Source of the DNA: Shewanella sp. MTB7
GTDB lineage: Bacteria > Pseudomonadota > Gammaproteobacteria > Enterobacterales > Shewanellaceae
Reading direction: 5' to 3'
Length of the DNA: 64,000 nt
NCBI RefSeq assembly: GCF_027571385.1
Contig: NZ_CP085636.1
Coordinates: forward strand, 3,786,001 to 3,850,000
The translations under genes and the position numbers were made by a program. Shown piece after piece: positions 1 through 9,259 of this stretch; position 1 is the stretch's first letter; each line of letters starts with the position of its first letter. The notes under the pieces were generated by a model. The model saw only the letters and a list, made by a program, of their open reading frames with translations. It was not told where the DNA came from and did no database searches.

Positions 1-893
1 ATCAGTAGCCAAATGATAAACATCCCTAATACCTCACTCCCGACCACGTAGTACAAAACATATCTCCCAGAGGGATCTGTTAGGATAAAGTCGAGATTCT
101 GGGGACTGAGATAACTGAGTAAAATCATAAAAAAGAAAGGTAATGAGGCGACAATCTTAGCCGAAAGCCTTGCTTCAGAGGTCATAGCGGCTTTCTTCTT
201 ATCTAACGTTCTGGCATCCATCAATACACGGATTAACCTTGCCATGACCGACTTAAGTTGCCCGCCCCTAGACATGTTGGCGCGAATAGTAACGATAAAA
301 AACAGAAATGGCGGATAAGGGAAGCGTTTACACGCCCGTTGAAATACCTGCTCAGGAGGTTCACCTAACTTAAGACGATCCCCCATATCTCTGAATTCTT
401 GGCCAATTTGGTTATCCAATGAATGACCAACATAGCAGATCGCCTGCATAATACTCTCGCCAGATGATACCGCACTCATCATGATATTGAGTGCATCGGG
501 AAACGTATTATCAAACACCCTCTGACGCTTTTGCATCAGCCAGTTCCATCCCCAGAAAAAACCTAAAGTTGGCAGAATCAGCGGTAACCAAATATTATCC
601 ACTTGCAAGAGGCCGTTGACGTAAACCCCTGCTCCGCACAGAAATGTTAAAAATGTGATAAGTTTTAACCAAGCTTTATCACCCAACACCATAAAGGCGG
701 GGCGCAACCACATACGCACTTTAGCTAACCGATTTGTGCGTTGCAAAGACTCAAGTTTAATGGCTGACCCGAACTGAACAACCTCCTTAATCTCCTGTTT
801 ACCTTCTAGATACTCACTCTTAAAGCTTTGATCTCTTAACCCCCATAATAGGACTGCGATACCGATTAAAATCAACGAGAAAGAGAAGATCAT
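1..893 (-). CDS. tadB: Tad pilus inner-membrane platform protein TadB, partial at window edge
   Basis: TadB is one of two inner-membrane platform proteins (with TadC) of the Flp/Tad pilus machine; it couples the TadA ATPase to pilin extrusion. The frame reads from ATG at 893 to the window edge without a stop, about 297 residues, so only the extreme C-terminus is missing. It starts with a hydrophobic helix (MIFSFSLILIGIAVLLWG), has a second hydrophobic pair near residues 85-125, and then the T2SSF-like soluble segment containing the patterns SAVSSGESIMQAI and ANMSRGGQL, followed by C-terminal hydrophobic helices. Its start overlaps the tadA stop as ATGA, so the two are translationally coupled. 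Family call is firm. tadC and the remaining tad genes should lie left of the window. Confidence 0.9.
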   Translation of the reverse strand, partial: MIFSFSLILIGIAVLLWGLRDQSFKSEYLEGKQEIKEVVQFGSAIKLESLQRTNRLAKVRMWLRPAFMVLGDKAWLKLITFLTFLCGAGVYVNGLLQVDNIWLPLILPTLGFFWGWNWLMQKRQRVFDNTFPDALNIMMSAVSSGESIMQAICYVGHSLDNQIGQEFRDMGDRLKLGEPPEQVFQRACKRFPYPPFLFFIVTIRANMSRGGQLKSVMARLIRVLMDARTLDKKKAAMTSEARLSAKIVASLPFFFMILLSYLSPQNLDFILTDPSGRYVLYYVVGSEVLGMFIIWLL

Positions 894-2164
894 TGTACAC
901 CTCTAAAGGCTAACTTAAGCTCCTCTTGGAGGCCATAATACGCCGCCCGCTGCATCAAAATAGACCGCTGCAATATTCCAGTGGAAACATATTCTCCCAA
1001 CACCCTGTCCATATTCTGTCCTTCAGCGGGCTGAAACTTAAATAATTCCTCCATCACCACATTCTCTCCCTCAAGGCCAACCACTTCAGAGATACTGACG
1101 ATCTTTCGTGATCCATCTCGCTGCCGATTAACCTGAATAACAAGGTGTACGGCACCAACGATAGTACGGCGAATGGCGTCTAAGGGCTGATTTAGATTCG
1201 CCATCATCACCATAGATTCAACCCGAGAGATGGCATCTCTTGGAGTATTGGCGTGCAAAGTTGACATGGAACCATCGTGACCCGTGTTCATCGCCTGCAA
1301 CATCTCAAATGCTTCTCCACCACGACACTCACCTAAAATAATCCTATCGGGCCGCATACGTAATGAGTTGATGATCAAGTCTCTTTGATCTATTTTTCCT
1401 GTATTTTCAATACTGGCTGGACGGGTTTCAAGCCGAACAACATGGGGCTGTTGCAGATTTAACTCGGCAGCATCCTCTATGGTGATGATCCGCTCATCAT
1501 CGGCGATATAGTGAGACAATGCGTTGAGTAAGGTTGTTTTTCCTGATCCTGTACCACCTGAAATCAGGATATTTAAACGACATCGAGCCGCAATCATCAA
1601 GACCCGGGCCATCTCAGGTGAAAGAGAACCAAATCCAACCAAATCCTCTAAGCCAATTTTTTGCTCTCTAAATTTACGAATAGAGATAGTCGTCCCATCA
1701 ATGGCGATAGGCTTGATAACGATATTAACTCGGCTACCATCTTCGAGACGAGCATCAACCATAGGCGAAGATTCATCGATACGACGTCCCACTCTGGCCG
1801 CGATACGCTGAGAGATCTCCAACAGCTGGGCTTCATTGACAAAAACGACTTCCGAGCTGTGAATTTTGCCATTACGTTCATAAAAAATTTGATCGGGGCC
1901 ATTGACCATAATATCGTTGATGCTGTCATCTTCCAGCAAGGGCTGTAACGGACCTAAACCGACCAACTCATCAACCAAGTTCTTTACTGTCATTCTGCGC
2001 AATGCTGTAGAAATGGGTTGACTAGAATTCTCCGCCAACACCTCTACTGCACTTTGGATCTGCCTAAACAGCTCATCTCGAGGCATATTGGCAATCGCTT
2101 GAGCGTCGAGAACCTCAAATATCTGACTACGAAAGTTAAGGTAGATCTGTTTATGATTATTCAT
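890..2164 (-). CDS. tadA: Tad pilus assembly ATPase TadA/CpaF
   Basis: Hexameric secretion ATPase of the type II/IV family that powers Flp pilus assembly at the inner membrane. It is 424 residues, near the usual length for CpaF/TadA. Walker A is GGTGSGKTT at about 203-211, the Walker B region reads RIILGECRGGEA, and a His-box-like STLHANTP follows. An N-terminal all-alpha region precedes the catalytic core, as in CpaF. The start overlaps the end of tadZ by 8 bases and the stop overlaps tadB, so the gene sits inside one tightly packed operon. I see no missing catalytic residue. Confidence 0.95.
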   Translation of the reverse strand: MNNHKQIYLNFRSQIFEVLDAQAIANMPRDELFRQIQSAVEVLAENSSQPISTALRRMTVKNLVDELVGLGPLQPLLEDDSINDIMVNGPDQIFYERNGKIHSSEVVFVNEAQLLEISQRIAARVGRRIDESSPMVDARLEDGSRVNIVIKPIAIDGTTISIRKFREQKIGLEDLVGFGSLSPEMARVLMIAARCRLNILISGGTGSGKTTLLNALSHYIADDERIITIEDAAELNLQQPHVVRLETRPASIENTGKIDQRDLIINSLRMRPDRIILGECRGGEAFEMLQAMNTGHDGSMSTLHANTPRDAISRVESMVMMANLNQPLDAIRRTIVGAVHLVIQVNRQRDGSRKIVSISEVVGLEGENVVMEELFKFQPAEGQNMDRVLGEYVSTGILQRSILMQRAAYYGLQEELKLAFRGVQ

Positions 2165-3398
2165 AGTGGATCAGCGCCTTTAATTTAGCTAAAGGTGATA
2201 GATCAGAGTCTGACTGCTTACCCTGGATCAACTGCGCTAACTTTTTAAAGGCACCATTACGCTTCTCCAAACGGTGCAATCGCTTACCGGATAACATCAG
2301 TGCAGCCAAATTCGCTGCATAATCCAATTGCACATTGACAGGCCGCCCAAGATAACGTTCAACCTCATCTTTTTTGAGTGGAAAAGCGCCGCTAGGACGA
2401 TGCATATTAAGGAAAATTAAGATGCGGATATCCCTAATACCCGATAGATTATTGCGCTCTATTCTTTCAATTATCTGGCTGGCATGCCGAACCGAAGAGA
2501 CGGTTGCATCAAGCACAATAACAAACACATCAACTCGCTCAGACAGAGCGGCGGGATCCATAACGAAATCATTGGAACTTGAGAAATCCTCGATAATGAA
2601 GTTGGCTTGTCGACTCAGAAGATCCGCAATACTCTGGCTATCACTGTATAAATCCTGTGCCGATTGTGTGCCACCTAATGCCAATAAACGCCAATGCTTA
2701 TCGACCTTACTTAGATAGTTACTGGCACTCACATCATCCATATCACGAAGCTGTAGTGAGAGATTTTCTGTATCTTGGCGTATAAATTTCTTCAAACTCA
2801 ATAAAATATCGGTATTGCTATTAAAATATTGGTGATCGACTTGAATCGTTTCGACTCCTTGATAAGCTAAGGTTGCCGAAAGCTCACAGGTGATCATGGT
2901 ATTGCCTATGCCTCCTTTAGTCCCCACCACTGCAACTCGCTTAGCTTTACGATTTTTATTGACCCCAGATAAGTGCAACAGATTTTTATGTACATGGCGC
3001 AGGAACTCGCTTAACTCTAAGCTATTGAGTGGCCAAAAAAGATAGTAAATCCCCATCTCCTTTAGCTCGCGCAGCGTCGTTATAGTGTCCTCTTTACCGA
3101 TAACAATAACCCCCTTCTGATTGGGAAGCATTGCAGCGAATTCATGGGCATCTTTGACTACATTTTTGGACTGGTTAAGCTCTAAGATCACAATATCTTT
3201 TAGCGCTTCGAGCTGTGACTGATTGATGTTAGTATTTTTTACGCAATCAGGAGCATTCCAACCTTCAAAACGAAATACTTGCTGGATAAGCTCAAGGCAC
3301 TCTGTGGTTTGGTAGTAGAATGAACAGCTCGCAGGGCCCGCAGGCTCCCGGGGCTGCTGTTCGCTTTTATTAGTGATAACCTTTGCTAAATCAAACAT
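2157..3398 (-). CDS. tadZ: TadZ/CpaE pilus localisation protein, atypical ParA-like ATPase
   Basis: TadZ/CpaE proteins are MinD/ParA-like and place the Tad machine in the cell. This 413-residue protein has an N-terminal receiver-like region (about 25-140) with no obvious phospho-acceptor pattern, then a ParA-like domain opening with VAVVGTKGGIGNT at about 155-167. The signature lysine of the deviant Walker A is present (K161), but the second lysine, expected in KGGxGKT, is Asn (N166). ATP use may therefore be altered, as is known for some TadZ proteins. It lies 4 bases after rcpB and overlaps tadA. The family call rests on position and the P-loop; the atypical P-loop is read directly from the sequence. 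Confidence 0.85.
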   Translation of the reverse strand: MFDLAKVITNKSEQQPREPAGPASCSFYYQTTECLELIQQVFRFEGWNAPDCVKNTNINQSQLEALKDIVILELNQSKNVVKDAHEFAAMLPNQKGVIVIGKEDTITTLRELKEMGIYYLFWPLNSLELSEFLRHVHKNLLHLSGVNKNRKAKRVAVVGTKGGIGNTMITCELSATLAYQGVETIQVDHQYFNSNTDILLSLKKFIRQDTENLSLQLRDMDDVSASNYLSKVDKHWRLLALGGTQSAQDLYSDSQSIADLLSRQANFIIEDFSSSNDFVMDPAALSERVDVFVIVLDATVSSVRHASQIIERIERNNLSGIRDIRILIFLNMHRPSGAFPLKKDEVERYLGRPVNVQLDYAANLAALMLSGKRLHRLEKRNGAFKKLAQLIQGKQSDSDLSPLAKLKALIHYE

Positions 3399-3402
3399 TT
3401 TA

Positions 3403-3891
3403 TCACCTTTCCTTCACAGCTAAGGTTTCAGGGTCCCGCACATGCTTCAGTCGCATTGAGTCCACAAAACAACCGATATCATTGCTCATATTCGCATAAA
3501 TACCACGATCACAGGTTTGTGTGTTGATCTTATACTGCCCGACACGGATCTCTACACCAGCACCCGTTGAATCCAACACTTCGACCCGAATCCTTGACGG
3601 TAATAATCCTAAACTCAGCAGTTTTTTCTCCATGATTGTTGCCCAAGATTTACTAGCAGATCCTCGATAATGTAAGGTCCAACGTGTCTGTTCAAATCCA
3701 GATCCAAAACTGACGATGATACGCTCAAACTGAGCCTCTATATCTGCTTGTTTTGCTTCCTTTTTAGGCTCGATAACAAAATGATGTAACTCTTGATACA
3801 CAATAGCTTCACTGCCAAGCTGAGTGCTGGCTCTATCGGCGCAACCGCTTAAACTCAGAACGAGCAGAGTGAGAGTGATTAAGATTTTCAC
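3403..3891 (-). CDS. rcpB: RcpB/CpaD-like Tad pilus lipoprotein
   Basis: A 162-residue predicted lipoprotein lying where rcpB/cpaD is found, between the secretin rcpA and tadZ. The N-terminus is a short signal peptide ending in the lipobox LSGC (Cys17). The C-terminal stretch GCFVDSMRLKHVRDPETL resembles the CpaD-family pattern in which a Cys and Asn/Met-rich segment precedes a DP dipeptide. CpaD/RcpB proteins sit in the outer membrane and help assemble or gate the RcpA secretin. The start is GTG, overlapping the rcpA stop as GTGA. The similarity is weak by eye, so the call leans on context. Confidence 0.7.
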   Translation of the reverse strand: MKILITLTLLVLSLSGCADRASTQLGSEAIVYQELHHFVIEPKKEAKQADIEAQFERIIVSFGSGFEQTRWTLHYRGSASKSWATIMEKKLLSLGLLPSRIRVEVLDSTGAGVEIRVGQYKINTQTCDRGIYANMSNDIGCFVDSMRLKHVRDPETLAVKER

Positions 3892-5243
3892 TGAATAAAG
3901 CCCCCCTGATTAAGCATCTGTATAACGTTGACGTTTTTATCTTCGCCAGCATGAGGCACGACATTGAAAAAACGCGCCAAGGATTGAGTCGGCGTGATCT
4001 TAGGTAATCTAATCTCAGTGGGCGAAATAGGCTTAACCAGATTAACCGTAGCCACAATCACTAGCTCTGTTTTCTTGCGGGTCGTTCCCGCTTGTCTAAA
4101 CAGAGCCCCAAAAACGGGAATATCGCCTAGTAAAGGGATCTTGCTAACATTCTCAAGCTCATCACTGCTCATCAAACCACCGAGAAGAAAACTGTCACCA
4201 TCACCCAATTCAATGGTCGTCATAGCGCGACGAGTCGTTAGCTGAGGCACCTTCATACCAGCAGCTTCGATAAAGCCTTCGATAGCACTCACCTCAGGCA
4301 TTAACTGCAGTTTTATCTTGTCGTTTGTTAGCACTTTAGCGGATAAGTCCAGCCGGATACCAAACTCTTTATAGGTGATATTGGTACTGCTATCGTTGGT
4401 AACAATCACTGGGATCTCTCCCCCAACGAGGAAACTTGCCGACTCGCCAGACATCACAGACAGGTTAGGCTCAGCCAAGACTTCTGCGATCCTATCGTTA
4501 CCTAACGCATTGATCACTGTGGTCAAATCATTGGCTTTAAAATCTAGAAAAGAGAATTCGCCGACACTGCGCCCAACCGTCGACCAATTAACCCCTAAAG
4601 TTTCATTGAACTCCTTGGTGACCTGAGCAACGGATATTTTGACATTCACCTGCTGAGTTTGTGACAAACTCAAGCCCTCAATAATCCCTTGCCAAGTATA
4701 GTTACGCTCATAGGCCAACCAACTGGCTTCGGTAAAGGAGTCCTCAAACTCCACCAGTTCCGACTCAGCAAAGCGTTCTACTTTTTCTCGGCCTAAAAAA
4801 TGTGCCACATGACGATAGATATCATTACGTTGCTGTTCACTATAAACGATGCCACGCACGGCAACCTTATCGCCCACAGAGGTCAGAGTTAGCTCCAGAT
4901 CGGGATAAAAGAGTTGCAGCTGACGGCGGATTTGAGACAGATTAATATCAACATGCAGCAGTTCAGATAAGATAAGCTCATTGGCCTTGTTATACACAAA
5001 CAGCCTAGATTGACCTAGTTGATTAGCATAAACAACCAACTTATTACTGCCTGTCACCTTATAATCGGCGATCTCAGGATTACTGATGAAAACCGTACCA
5101 ACCTCTTGCTCAAGCACAATACTCGCCGCATCGTTTAAGGTGATAAACCGATCTGCAGCCATAGCATAACTTCCCAAGAACAGACTCAGGAACAGGTTCA
5201 GAAATAGGCCACTAACAAAGGTCTTAGTTTGACGTTGTATCAT
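3888..5243 (-). CDS. rcpA: Tad pilus outer-membrane secretin RcpA/CpaC
   Basis: The secretin forms the outer-membrane channel for the Flp pilus. The 451-residue protein begins with a signal peptide (cleavage probably after AMA near residue 29), followed by an N-terminal pilus/BON-type region, then the secretin core from about residue 230, with the LAEPNLSVMSGESASFLVGG pattern, the segment EIPVIV and the terminal GGLMSS and VPLLGDIP-like IPLLGDIPVFGALFR signatures typical of GspD-type secretins. It shares one base with the rcpC stop (TAATG) and overlaps rcpB. Length and motifs fit CpaC well. Confidence 0.93.
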   Translation of the reverse strand: MIQRQTKTFVSGLFLNLFLSLFLGSYAMAADRFITLNDAASIVLEQEVGTVFISNPEIADYKVTGSNKLVVYANQLGQSRLFVYNKANELILSELLHVDINLSQIRRQLQLFYPDLELTLTSVGDKVAVRGIVYSEQQRNDIYRHVAHFLGREKVERFAESELVEFEDSFTEASWLAYERNYTWQGIIEGLSLSQTQQVNVKISVAQVTKEFNETLGVNWSTVGRSVGEFSFLDFKANDLTTVINALGNDRIAEVLAEPNLSVMSGESASFLVGGEIPVIVTNDSSTNITYKEFGIRLDLSAKVLTNDKIKLQLMPEVSAIEGFIEAAGMKVPQLTTRRAMTTIELGDGDSFLLGGLMSSDELENVSKIPLLGDIPVFGALFRQAGTTRKKTELVIVATVNLVKPISPTEIRLPKITPTQSLARFFNVVPHAGEDKNVNVIQMLNQGGFIQ

Positions 5244-6076
5244 TAGAATATTCCACCGATATTATTTGCCGACGCGCCACGAAGCTCAACCACGCCGGTA
5301 TAATTTTTAATCACATCACTGACACCAACCTCAGGTTTACCACCATAGGTTTGGCTGTGATAGACCTCGATATGCATGGTGCGCTGGGCCAAGGTTAAAC
5401 GTGGTAGGTCGTCAGGATAAACTTCGATAACAATGCGAGTCTCTGCCTTACTTGAACTCTTCATGCTCGGGTTAACCCCAGATGATTTAGCCCCTAAACC
5501 CGCGCTGACCACAGAGATAACTCTCACCTTTTTCATTAAAATTGATGCGCGTAACCCAGAAAAATCATCAAGATGCTGGGTATCATTGGCTAAGTTATAT
5601 TCAGGTGAGCTCAAGGTCATAATGTCAATCTCATCACCAGGGCGTATATAATCTTGGATCATATTGTTGGTCGCTACGCTCAGAGGATACAGGGTCATAC
5701 CTTCACGCGTGATCAAGCTCAAATACCCCAGCTCTCCTGGGTGAGTGAGCTGCTCAGGAAATAGATATTGCCCCGCTACAAGGGATGAATTTAACAAGGT
5801 TTGCGAGCCAAGATTAAGTTCGACATCGGCGTTAATGCCCAATGTCTGTGCCTCCTTTTCACCTAGCTGCACTTTTTGAACATCGGCCAAGCTCAAGGTG
5901 CTGCCTTTGTTGTGAGACGCTTTGACTTGCCATAAAACATAGGTTGTAGGGAGTTCTTCAATACTCGCAGGCTGAGCCACAGCCTCAGGCGTTGAGAGCA
6001 GTTTATCTGCCACACCATACAGACCAGTTAACAGCGCAATAAATGCGACAGTAAAAATCAATTTCGAATTAATCAT
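5243..6076 (-). CDS. rcpC: Tad pilus assembly protein RcpC/CpaB
   Basis: RcpC/CpaB is a periplasmic, membrane-anchored protein with a SAF/beta-clip domain that is needed for Flp pilus biogenesis and may modulate the secretin. The 277-residue protein has one N-terminal hydrophobic helix (about 5-23) and a SAF-like region with the phrase SLVAGQYLFPEQLT, then TREGMTLYPLSVATNN and YIRPGDEIDIM, all characteristic of CpaB. It is followed directly by rcpA. The 127 bases between tadV and this gene hold short TTAGAG/GTTA-type direct repeats around 6100-6140 and no other visible feature. Confidence 0.9.
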   Translation of the reverse strand: MINSKLIFTVAFIALLTGLYGVADKLLSTPEAVAQPASIEELPTTYVLWQVKASHNKGSTLSLADVQKVQLGEKEAQTLGINADVELNLGSQTLLNSSLVAGQYLFPEQLTHPGELGYLSLITREGMTLYPLSVATNNMIQDYIRPGDEIDIMTLSSPEYNLANDTQHLDDFSGLRASILMKKVRVISVVSAGLGAKSSGVNPSMKSSSKAETRIVIEVYPDDLPRLTLAQRTMHIEVYHSQTYGGKPEVGVSDVIKNYTGVVELRGASANNIGGIF

Positions 6077-6203
6077 GAGTCTGCTGCTCTGTTAGATTCT
6101 GTTAGACATTCTTAGAGTTAGAGTTAGTGTTAATGTTAGAGCTTGCAACGCTTCACCACGACTACAGCTAAAATTAAGCTTAACGCTCGTCCACCGCAGC
6201 ACC

Positions 6204-6653
6204 TTAGCCCGCGGTTTCGCCTAAATGAGAGGCTAGAATGGGGATATAAAACCCCAGCGAAATAGCAATGCCATAGGGCAAACCACGATCCTCACCACGA
6301 GGGATCTGTTGTATCAGCCGATATTTAATCAGGTAGCATGCAGCCAGTACGCCACCACACATTAAGGTAAGTACCATCGCTATTGGCAGCTGCGATGTAG
6401 GCAACGCCACCGCCAGTGCGCTGGCAAGCTTGCCATCACCCGCCCCAAGCCAATTAAACTTGAACAGCACTAAGCTCAATAAAAATATGCCGCCGCCATT
6501 AATTAGGCCTTCAATTAATTGCTGCTGACTGGCCGCCAACCAAACACAGCTAATCAAGGTGGCGATACAACCTGTATTGGGGATTCGTCGTTGGCATAGG
6601 TCACTGACACAACAGCTAACTAACACGACAAATAAAACAGCGATCGCCAACAT
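6204..6653 (-). CDS. tadV: TadV prepilin peptidase (A24 family)
   Basis: Integral-membrane aspartyl protease that removes the leader from the Flp prepilin and from TadE/TadF pseudopilins. It is 149 residues, the short form typical of TadV/CpaA, lacking the N-methylation domain of PilD. The two catalytic aspartates are recognisable: D18 in VSDLCQRRIPN and the GxGD motif in WLGAGDGKLA. Four to five hydrophobic helices are evident. It lies 20 bases downstream of flp. Confidence 0.9.
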   Translation of the reverse strand: MLAIAVLFVVLVSCCVSDLCQRRIPNTGCIATLISCVWLAASQQQLIEGLINGGGIFLLSLVLFKFNWLGAGDGKLASALAVALPTSQLPIAMVLTLMCGGVLAACYLIKYRLIQQIPRGEDRGLPYGIAISLGFYIPILASHLGETAG

Positions 6654-6673
6654 GATTAATGGCTTCGTTTAAT

Positions 6674-6898
6674 TTATGGTGCTGCTGCAGTTGTCACTTT
6701 TCCAATACTATCAGTGATTGCAGTAAAAGCAGCTGTTAATTTAGCAATCAAACTTTCATCACCAGTTGCAGCGAATACCACGGCCAATAAGCTTGCCATC
6801 GCCACACCGATCAAACCATATTCGATGGCGGTCACGCCGCGTTCATCTTTTTTGTACGTAGCGAGAAAAGCCATCGCATTGCAGTAATATTTAATCAT
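6674..6898 (-). CDS. flp: Flp/Fap-type major pilin
   Basis: Small 74-residue prepilin, the structural subunit of the Tad pilus. It has a basic leader ending in Gly, then the Flp signature GVTAIEYGLIGVAM with the Glu-Tyr pair at +5/+6 of the mature hydrophobic helix. TadV cleavage is expected before V22. A GGAG ribosome site lies about 7 bases upstream of the ATG. It is the first gene of the tad cluster, and the 168 bases upstream probably contain its promoter, although I could not single out a convincing -35/-10 pair. Confidence 0.95.
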   Translation of the reverse strand: MIKYYCNAMAFLATYKKDERGVTAIEYGLIGVAMASLLAVVFAATGDESLIAKLTAAFTAITDSIGKVTTAAAP

Positions 6899-6947
6899 AA
6901 GTTACTCCATAGGGTTTACTGTCAATTAGCACATTGGTATTAATTAG

Positions 6948-6964
6948 CGTTGAGTCATTCAACG
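6948..6964. repeat. Short perfect inverted repeat upstream of flp
   Basis: CGTTGA-N5-TCAACG, a 6-base perfect inverted repeat 50 bases upstream of the flp start. It could be an operator or a weak hairpin following the LysR-type gene. On the minus strand it has no T-tract, so an intrinsic terminator is unlikely. Confidence 0.4.
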
Positions 6965-7066
6965 TTTTAATATTATCGATACAAACTGTAGAAAGATAAT
7001 TAGGTACTATAAGTAAAACCTATGGATAATAAATTAACTTAATAAATCGGTTTGATTAGGGCAAGG

Positions 7067-8065
7067 TTAATTAACTTTTAGTTTATTAGTGGAGATATTG
7101 TTAGTGGATAGTTTGTTAGTATCAAATGGATTGATTAAATGAGGCTGACATAATGTGATAAAGTGTTGAGTTAGCCATTGGACTGCGGGGGACTTTTGAT
7201 AACCGATTGCAAATATTAATGAGGCGCGGCAATAACTGCTGCCTAGGCGCTCGGTATCAAACTCAAGTTTAGTTAACGTGCCTCTATCGAGATCATTTTC
7301 GATAACAAAATTAGGCAGGAATGCGATGCCCAAGCCGTTACGACAAAATGAGAGCAAGGTATGAAGATCTTCCACATACCAGATCTGTTGGGTGAGACTA
7401 AACTCATCGATATCCGCCAACAGAGCCTCCGTTGGTAGCAAGAAACGGGCATGGCTAAAGGATAACTTATCCATAATGGCAAGCCCATTCCCACTGTCAA
7501 CACCTATCTTGTTTATCAACTGTTGGCTATGGGCTTGCAGATAAAGCGGTGACGCCACCCAGCTACCCTGAAGATGATATGCAGGGGTATGTTCAAACTT
7601 ATTGACATCACGACTGAATAAGCCTAATGCAAAATCTAAGCTATTATCCATCAGCTTTAACGCCAATGACTCGCTACTTTGTTGTACTATTTTTAACTGC
7701 ATAAACGGAAATGCAATTGAAAAATTGAGTAAAACTTGGTCGACCTCATGACTGCACACCAAAGGATCGATACCTATGCTCAATTTCATTTGTTGAACGT
7801 TTGAGATGATTTTTGTCCGCTCGACAAAAACATGATACTGAGACATGAGCAGTCGAGCATCCTTTAACATTTGCTCACCCTGCTGTGTCAGCTGAGGATA
7901 TTTTCCACTTCGATTAAATAAGCTAAAACCTAAATCTATCTCTAGATTTTGGATCGCTAAACTAATAGCAGCTTGTGATCTTTTTAACTTCCTACCAGCC
8001 GCACTAAAGGAACCGGCATCGACAACAGCAATAAAAAAAACAATATTCTCAAGTTGAATTCTCAT
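7067..8065 (-). CDS. LysR-family transcriptional regulator
   Basis: A 332-residue LysR-type regulator. The N-terminal winged helix-turn-helix (about 1-60) carries the family pattern FIAVVDAGSFSAAGRKLKRS followed by QAAISLAIQNLE, and a periplasmic-binding-protein-like effector domain follows from about residue 90. The C-terminal tail after about 315 is unusual for its repeated ST/LSTN residues. It points in the same direction as the tad operon and ends 168 bases before flp, so control of pilus genes is possible but unproven. The ligand cannot be deduced. Confidence 0.85.
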   Translation of the reverse strand: MRIQLENIVFFIAVVDAGSFSAAGRKLKRSQAAISLAIQNLEIDLGFSLFNRSGKYPQLTQQGEQMLKDARLLMSQYHVFVERTKIISNVQQMKLSIGIDPLVCSHEVDQVLLNFSIAFPFMQLKIVQQSSESLALKLMDNSLDFALGLFSRDVNKFEHTPAYHLQGSWVASPLYLQAHSQQLINKIGVDSGNGLAIMDKLSFSHARFLLPTEALLADIDEFSLTQQIWYVEDLHTLLSFCRNGLGIAFLPNFVIENDLDRGTLTKLEFDTERLGSSYCRASLIFAIGYQKSPAVQWLTQHFITLCQPHLINPFDTNKLSTNNISTNKLKVN

Positions 8066-8266
8066 GGGGCTACTTTTTATTTTTAGCTTTTATCTTTATT
8101 GTTTAACAATAAAGATATGTTACTTTATGTATCGTGCTAATTTGTTTTATACGACTTGAAAATATACTACACACATGGTGGGAAACAAAAGATAAATAGT
8201 ATCTATAAATAAAGTTAATAGATCACACTGTCACTATTTTAATTAACAGTCACTAATGTTTCTCAA

Positions 8267-8305
8267 TAAAAAATGGGAATACCCTCACAGATATTCCCAT
8301 TTTTA
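8267..8305 (-). terminator. Intrinsic terminator of the atcJABC operon
   Basis: Perfect 13-base inverted repeat AAAAATGGGAATA (8269-8281) / TATTCCCATTTTT (8292-8304) with a 10-base loop. On the minus strand it lies 50 bases after the atcC stop and ends in a T-tract. It is symmetrical enough to act on both strands. Confidence 0.85.
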
Positions 8306-8354
8306 TCGTAAATCACCATTTCGCTGAATCACCAAACCTTGATTCAAAATAGTA

Positions 8355-9248
8355 TTACATCACAATATAGATAGGCCAGCCTAACAAGCCTGACAGTCCC
8401 TCTTTATACTCTAATCGCTCTAGCCGTTCCGGGCTCACGCCTTTTAGCAACTGCTCTTGATAACTTTTCGCAAACGTTAAGGTGCGCAGTAAGCCAGGTG
8501 AAAAGTATTTACCTAGATCCACGCTTATTGTTTCGGCAAGTGTCGACGGCAGCTCAGCCAGAGTGATTTCAACCTGCTGTTCAAGGTGCTCTATCGAAAA
8601 CCAGCTCTCTTGCAGTTCAATGTGAGCCAAGCGTTGTTTGAGATCTTGCTTAATCTTAACCTGTCCAAAAAACATGCGGTAAAGTATCACTTCCGCAAAA
8701 ACACTTTCAAGACCTAAACAATCTAAAGGATCATAGCTTGCTTGGGCATAAAACTGCCTCAATAAACAAGCCACTGACTCTTCACGGTTAAAATCTAACA
8801 AGGCTTCTTGATATGCTTGCCAACCAACCCATTCATCAGCATCGCTCGGGCTGGATACTTTTTCCAGCAAGATGTTATCGATATCACCATACACAGACTT
8901 GCCACTGATCTTATATTTACTGACCGTACTGAGCATGCTCCAGCCTTTCTGAAACGACTTAACGATGCCATCAGGAGTCACCAACAGGGTCAGTCCGCGA
9001 TTAAGATCGCGATCACTTAATGCCATTAATCCTAAGCTTGCTACACCTATCACATCGAATGCTGCATGTTCTAACAGGTGCATTTTATATTTATTATAGA
9101 ATTTATCAGCAAGCTTAAGGCTCATCAGCACAGCTTTAGCTTTAATCTGAGCAAGTTGAGCTTCATCTAACAGCGCGTTAGCTTGACCATAAGCTAACAC
9201 TTTGCTTAAAAATGGCCCTTGATCATTATCGCGTAATACTACTTGCAT
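8355..9248 (-). CDS. atcC: AtcC, cold-adaptation operon protein
   Basis: Last gene of a four-gene operon with the composition and order of Shewanella atcJABC, which is needed for growth at low temperature. In that system AtcC is the partner bound by the C-terminal extension of the J-protein AtcJ, bridging it to AtcB. The 297-residue protein has no signal peptide, transmembrane segment or enzyme motif I recognise; it seems soluble and largely helical. It starts 11 bases after atcB behind AAGGA and is followed by a strong terminator. Assignment is by operon context and length rather than by a motif. Confidence 0.75.
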   Translation of the reverse strand: MQVVLRDNDQGPFLSKVLAYGQANALLDEAQLAQIKAKAVLMSLKLADKFYNKYKMHLLEHAAFDVIGVASLGLMALSDRDLNRGLTLLVTPDGIVKSFQKGWSMLSTVSKYKISGKSVYGDIDNILLEKVSSPSDADEWVGWQAYQEALLDFNREESVACLLRQFYAQASYDPLDCLGLESVFAEVILYRMFFGQVKIKQDLKQRLAHIELQESWFSIEHLEQQVEITLAELPSTLAETISVDLGKYFSPGLLRTLTFAKSYQEQLLKGVSPERLERLEYKEGLSGLLGWPIYIVM

Positions 9249-9259
9249 TCATCGATCCT

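Noticed and set aside
6100..6140. GTTAGAGTTAGAGTTAGTGTTA run between tadV and rcpC as a mobile-element or att repeat (shown split: GTTAGAG units)
   Set aside because: It is a short degenerate simple repeat with no element around it.
6948..6964. Inverted repeat as a terminator for the LysR-type gene
   Set aside because: No T-tract follows on the minus strand and the stem is only six pairs; left as a possible operator.
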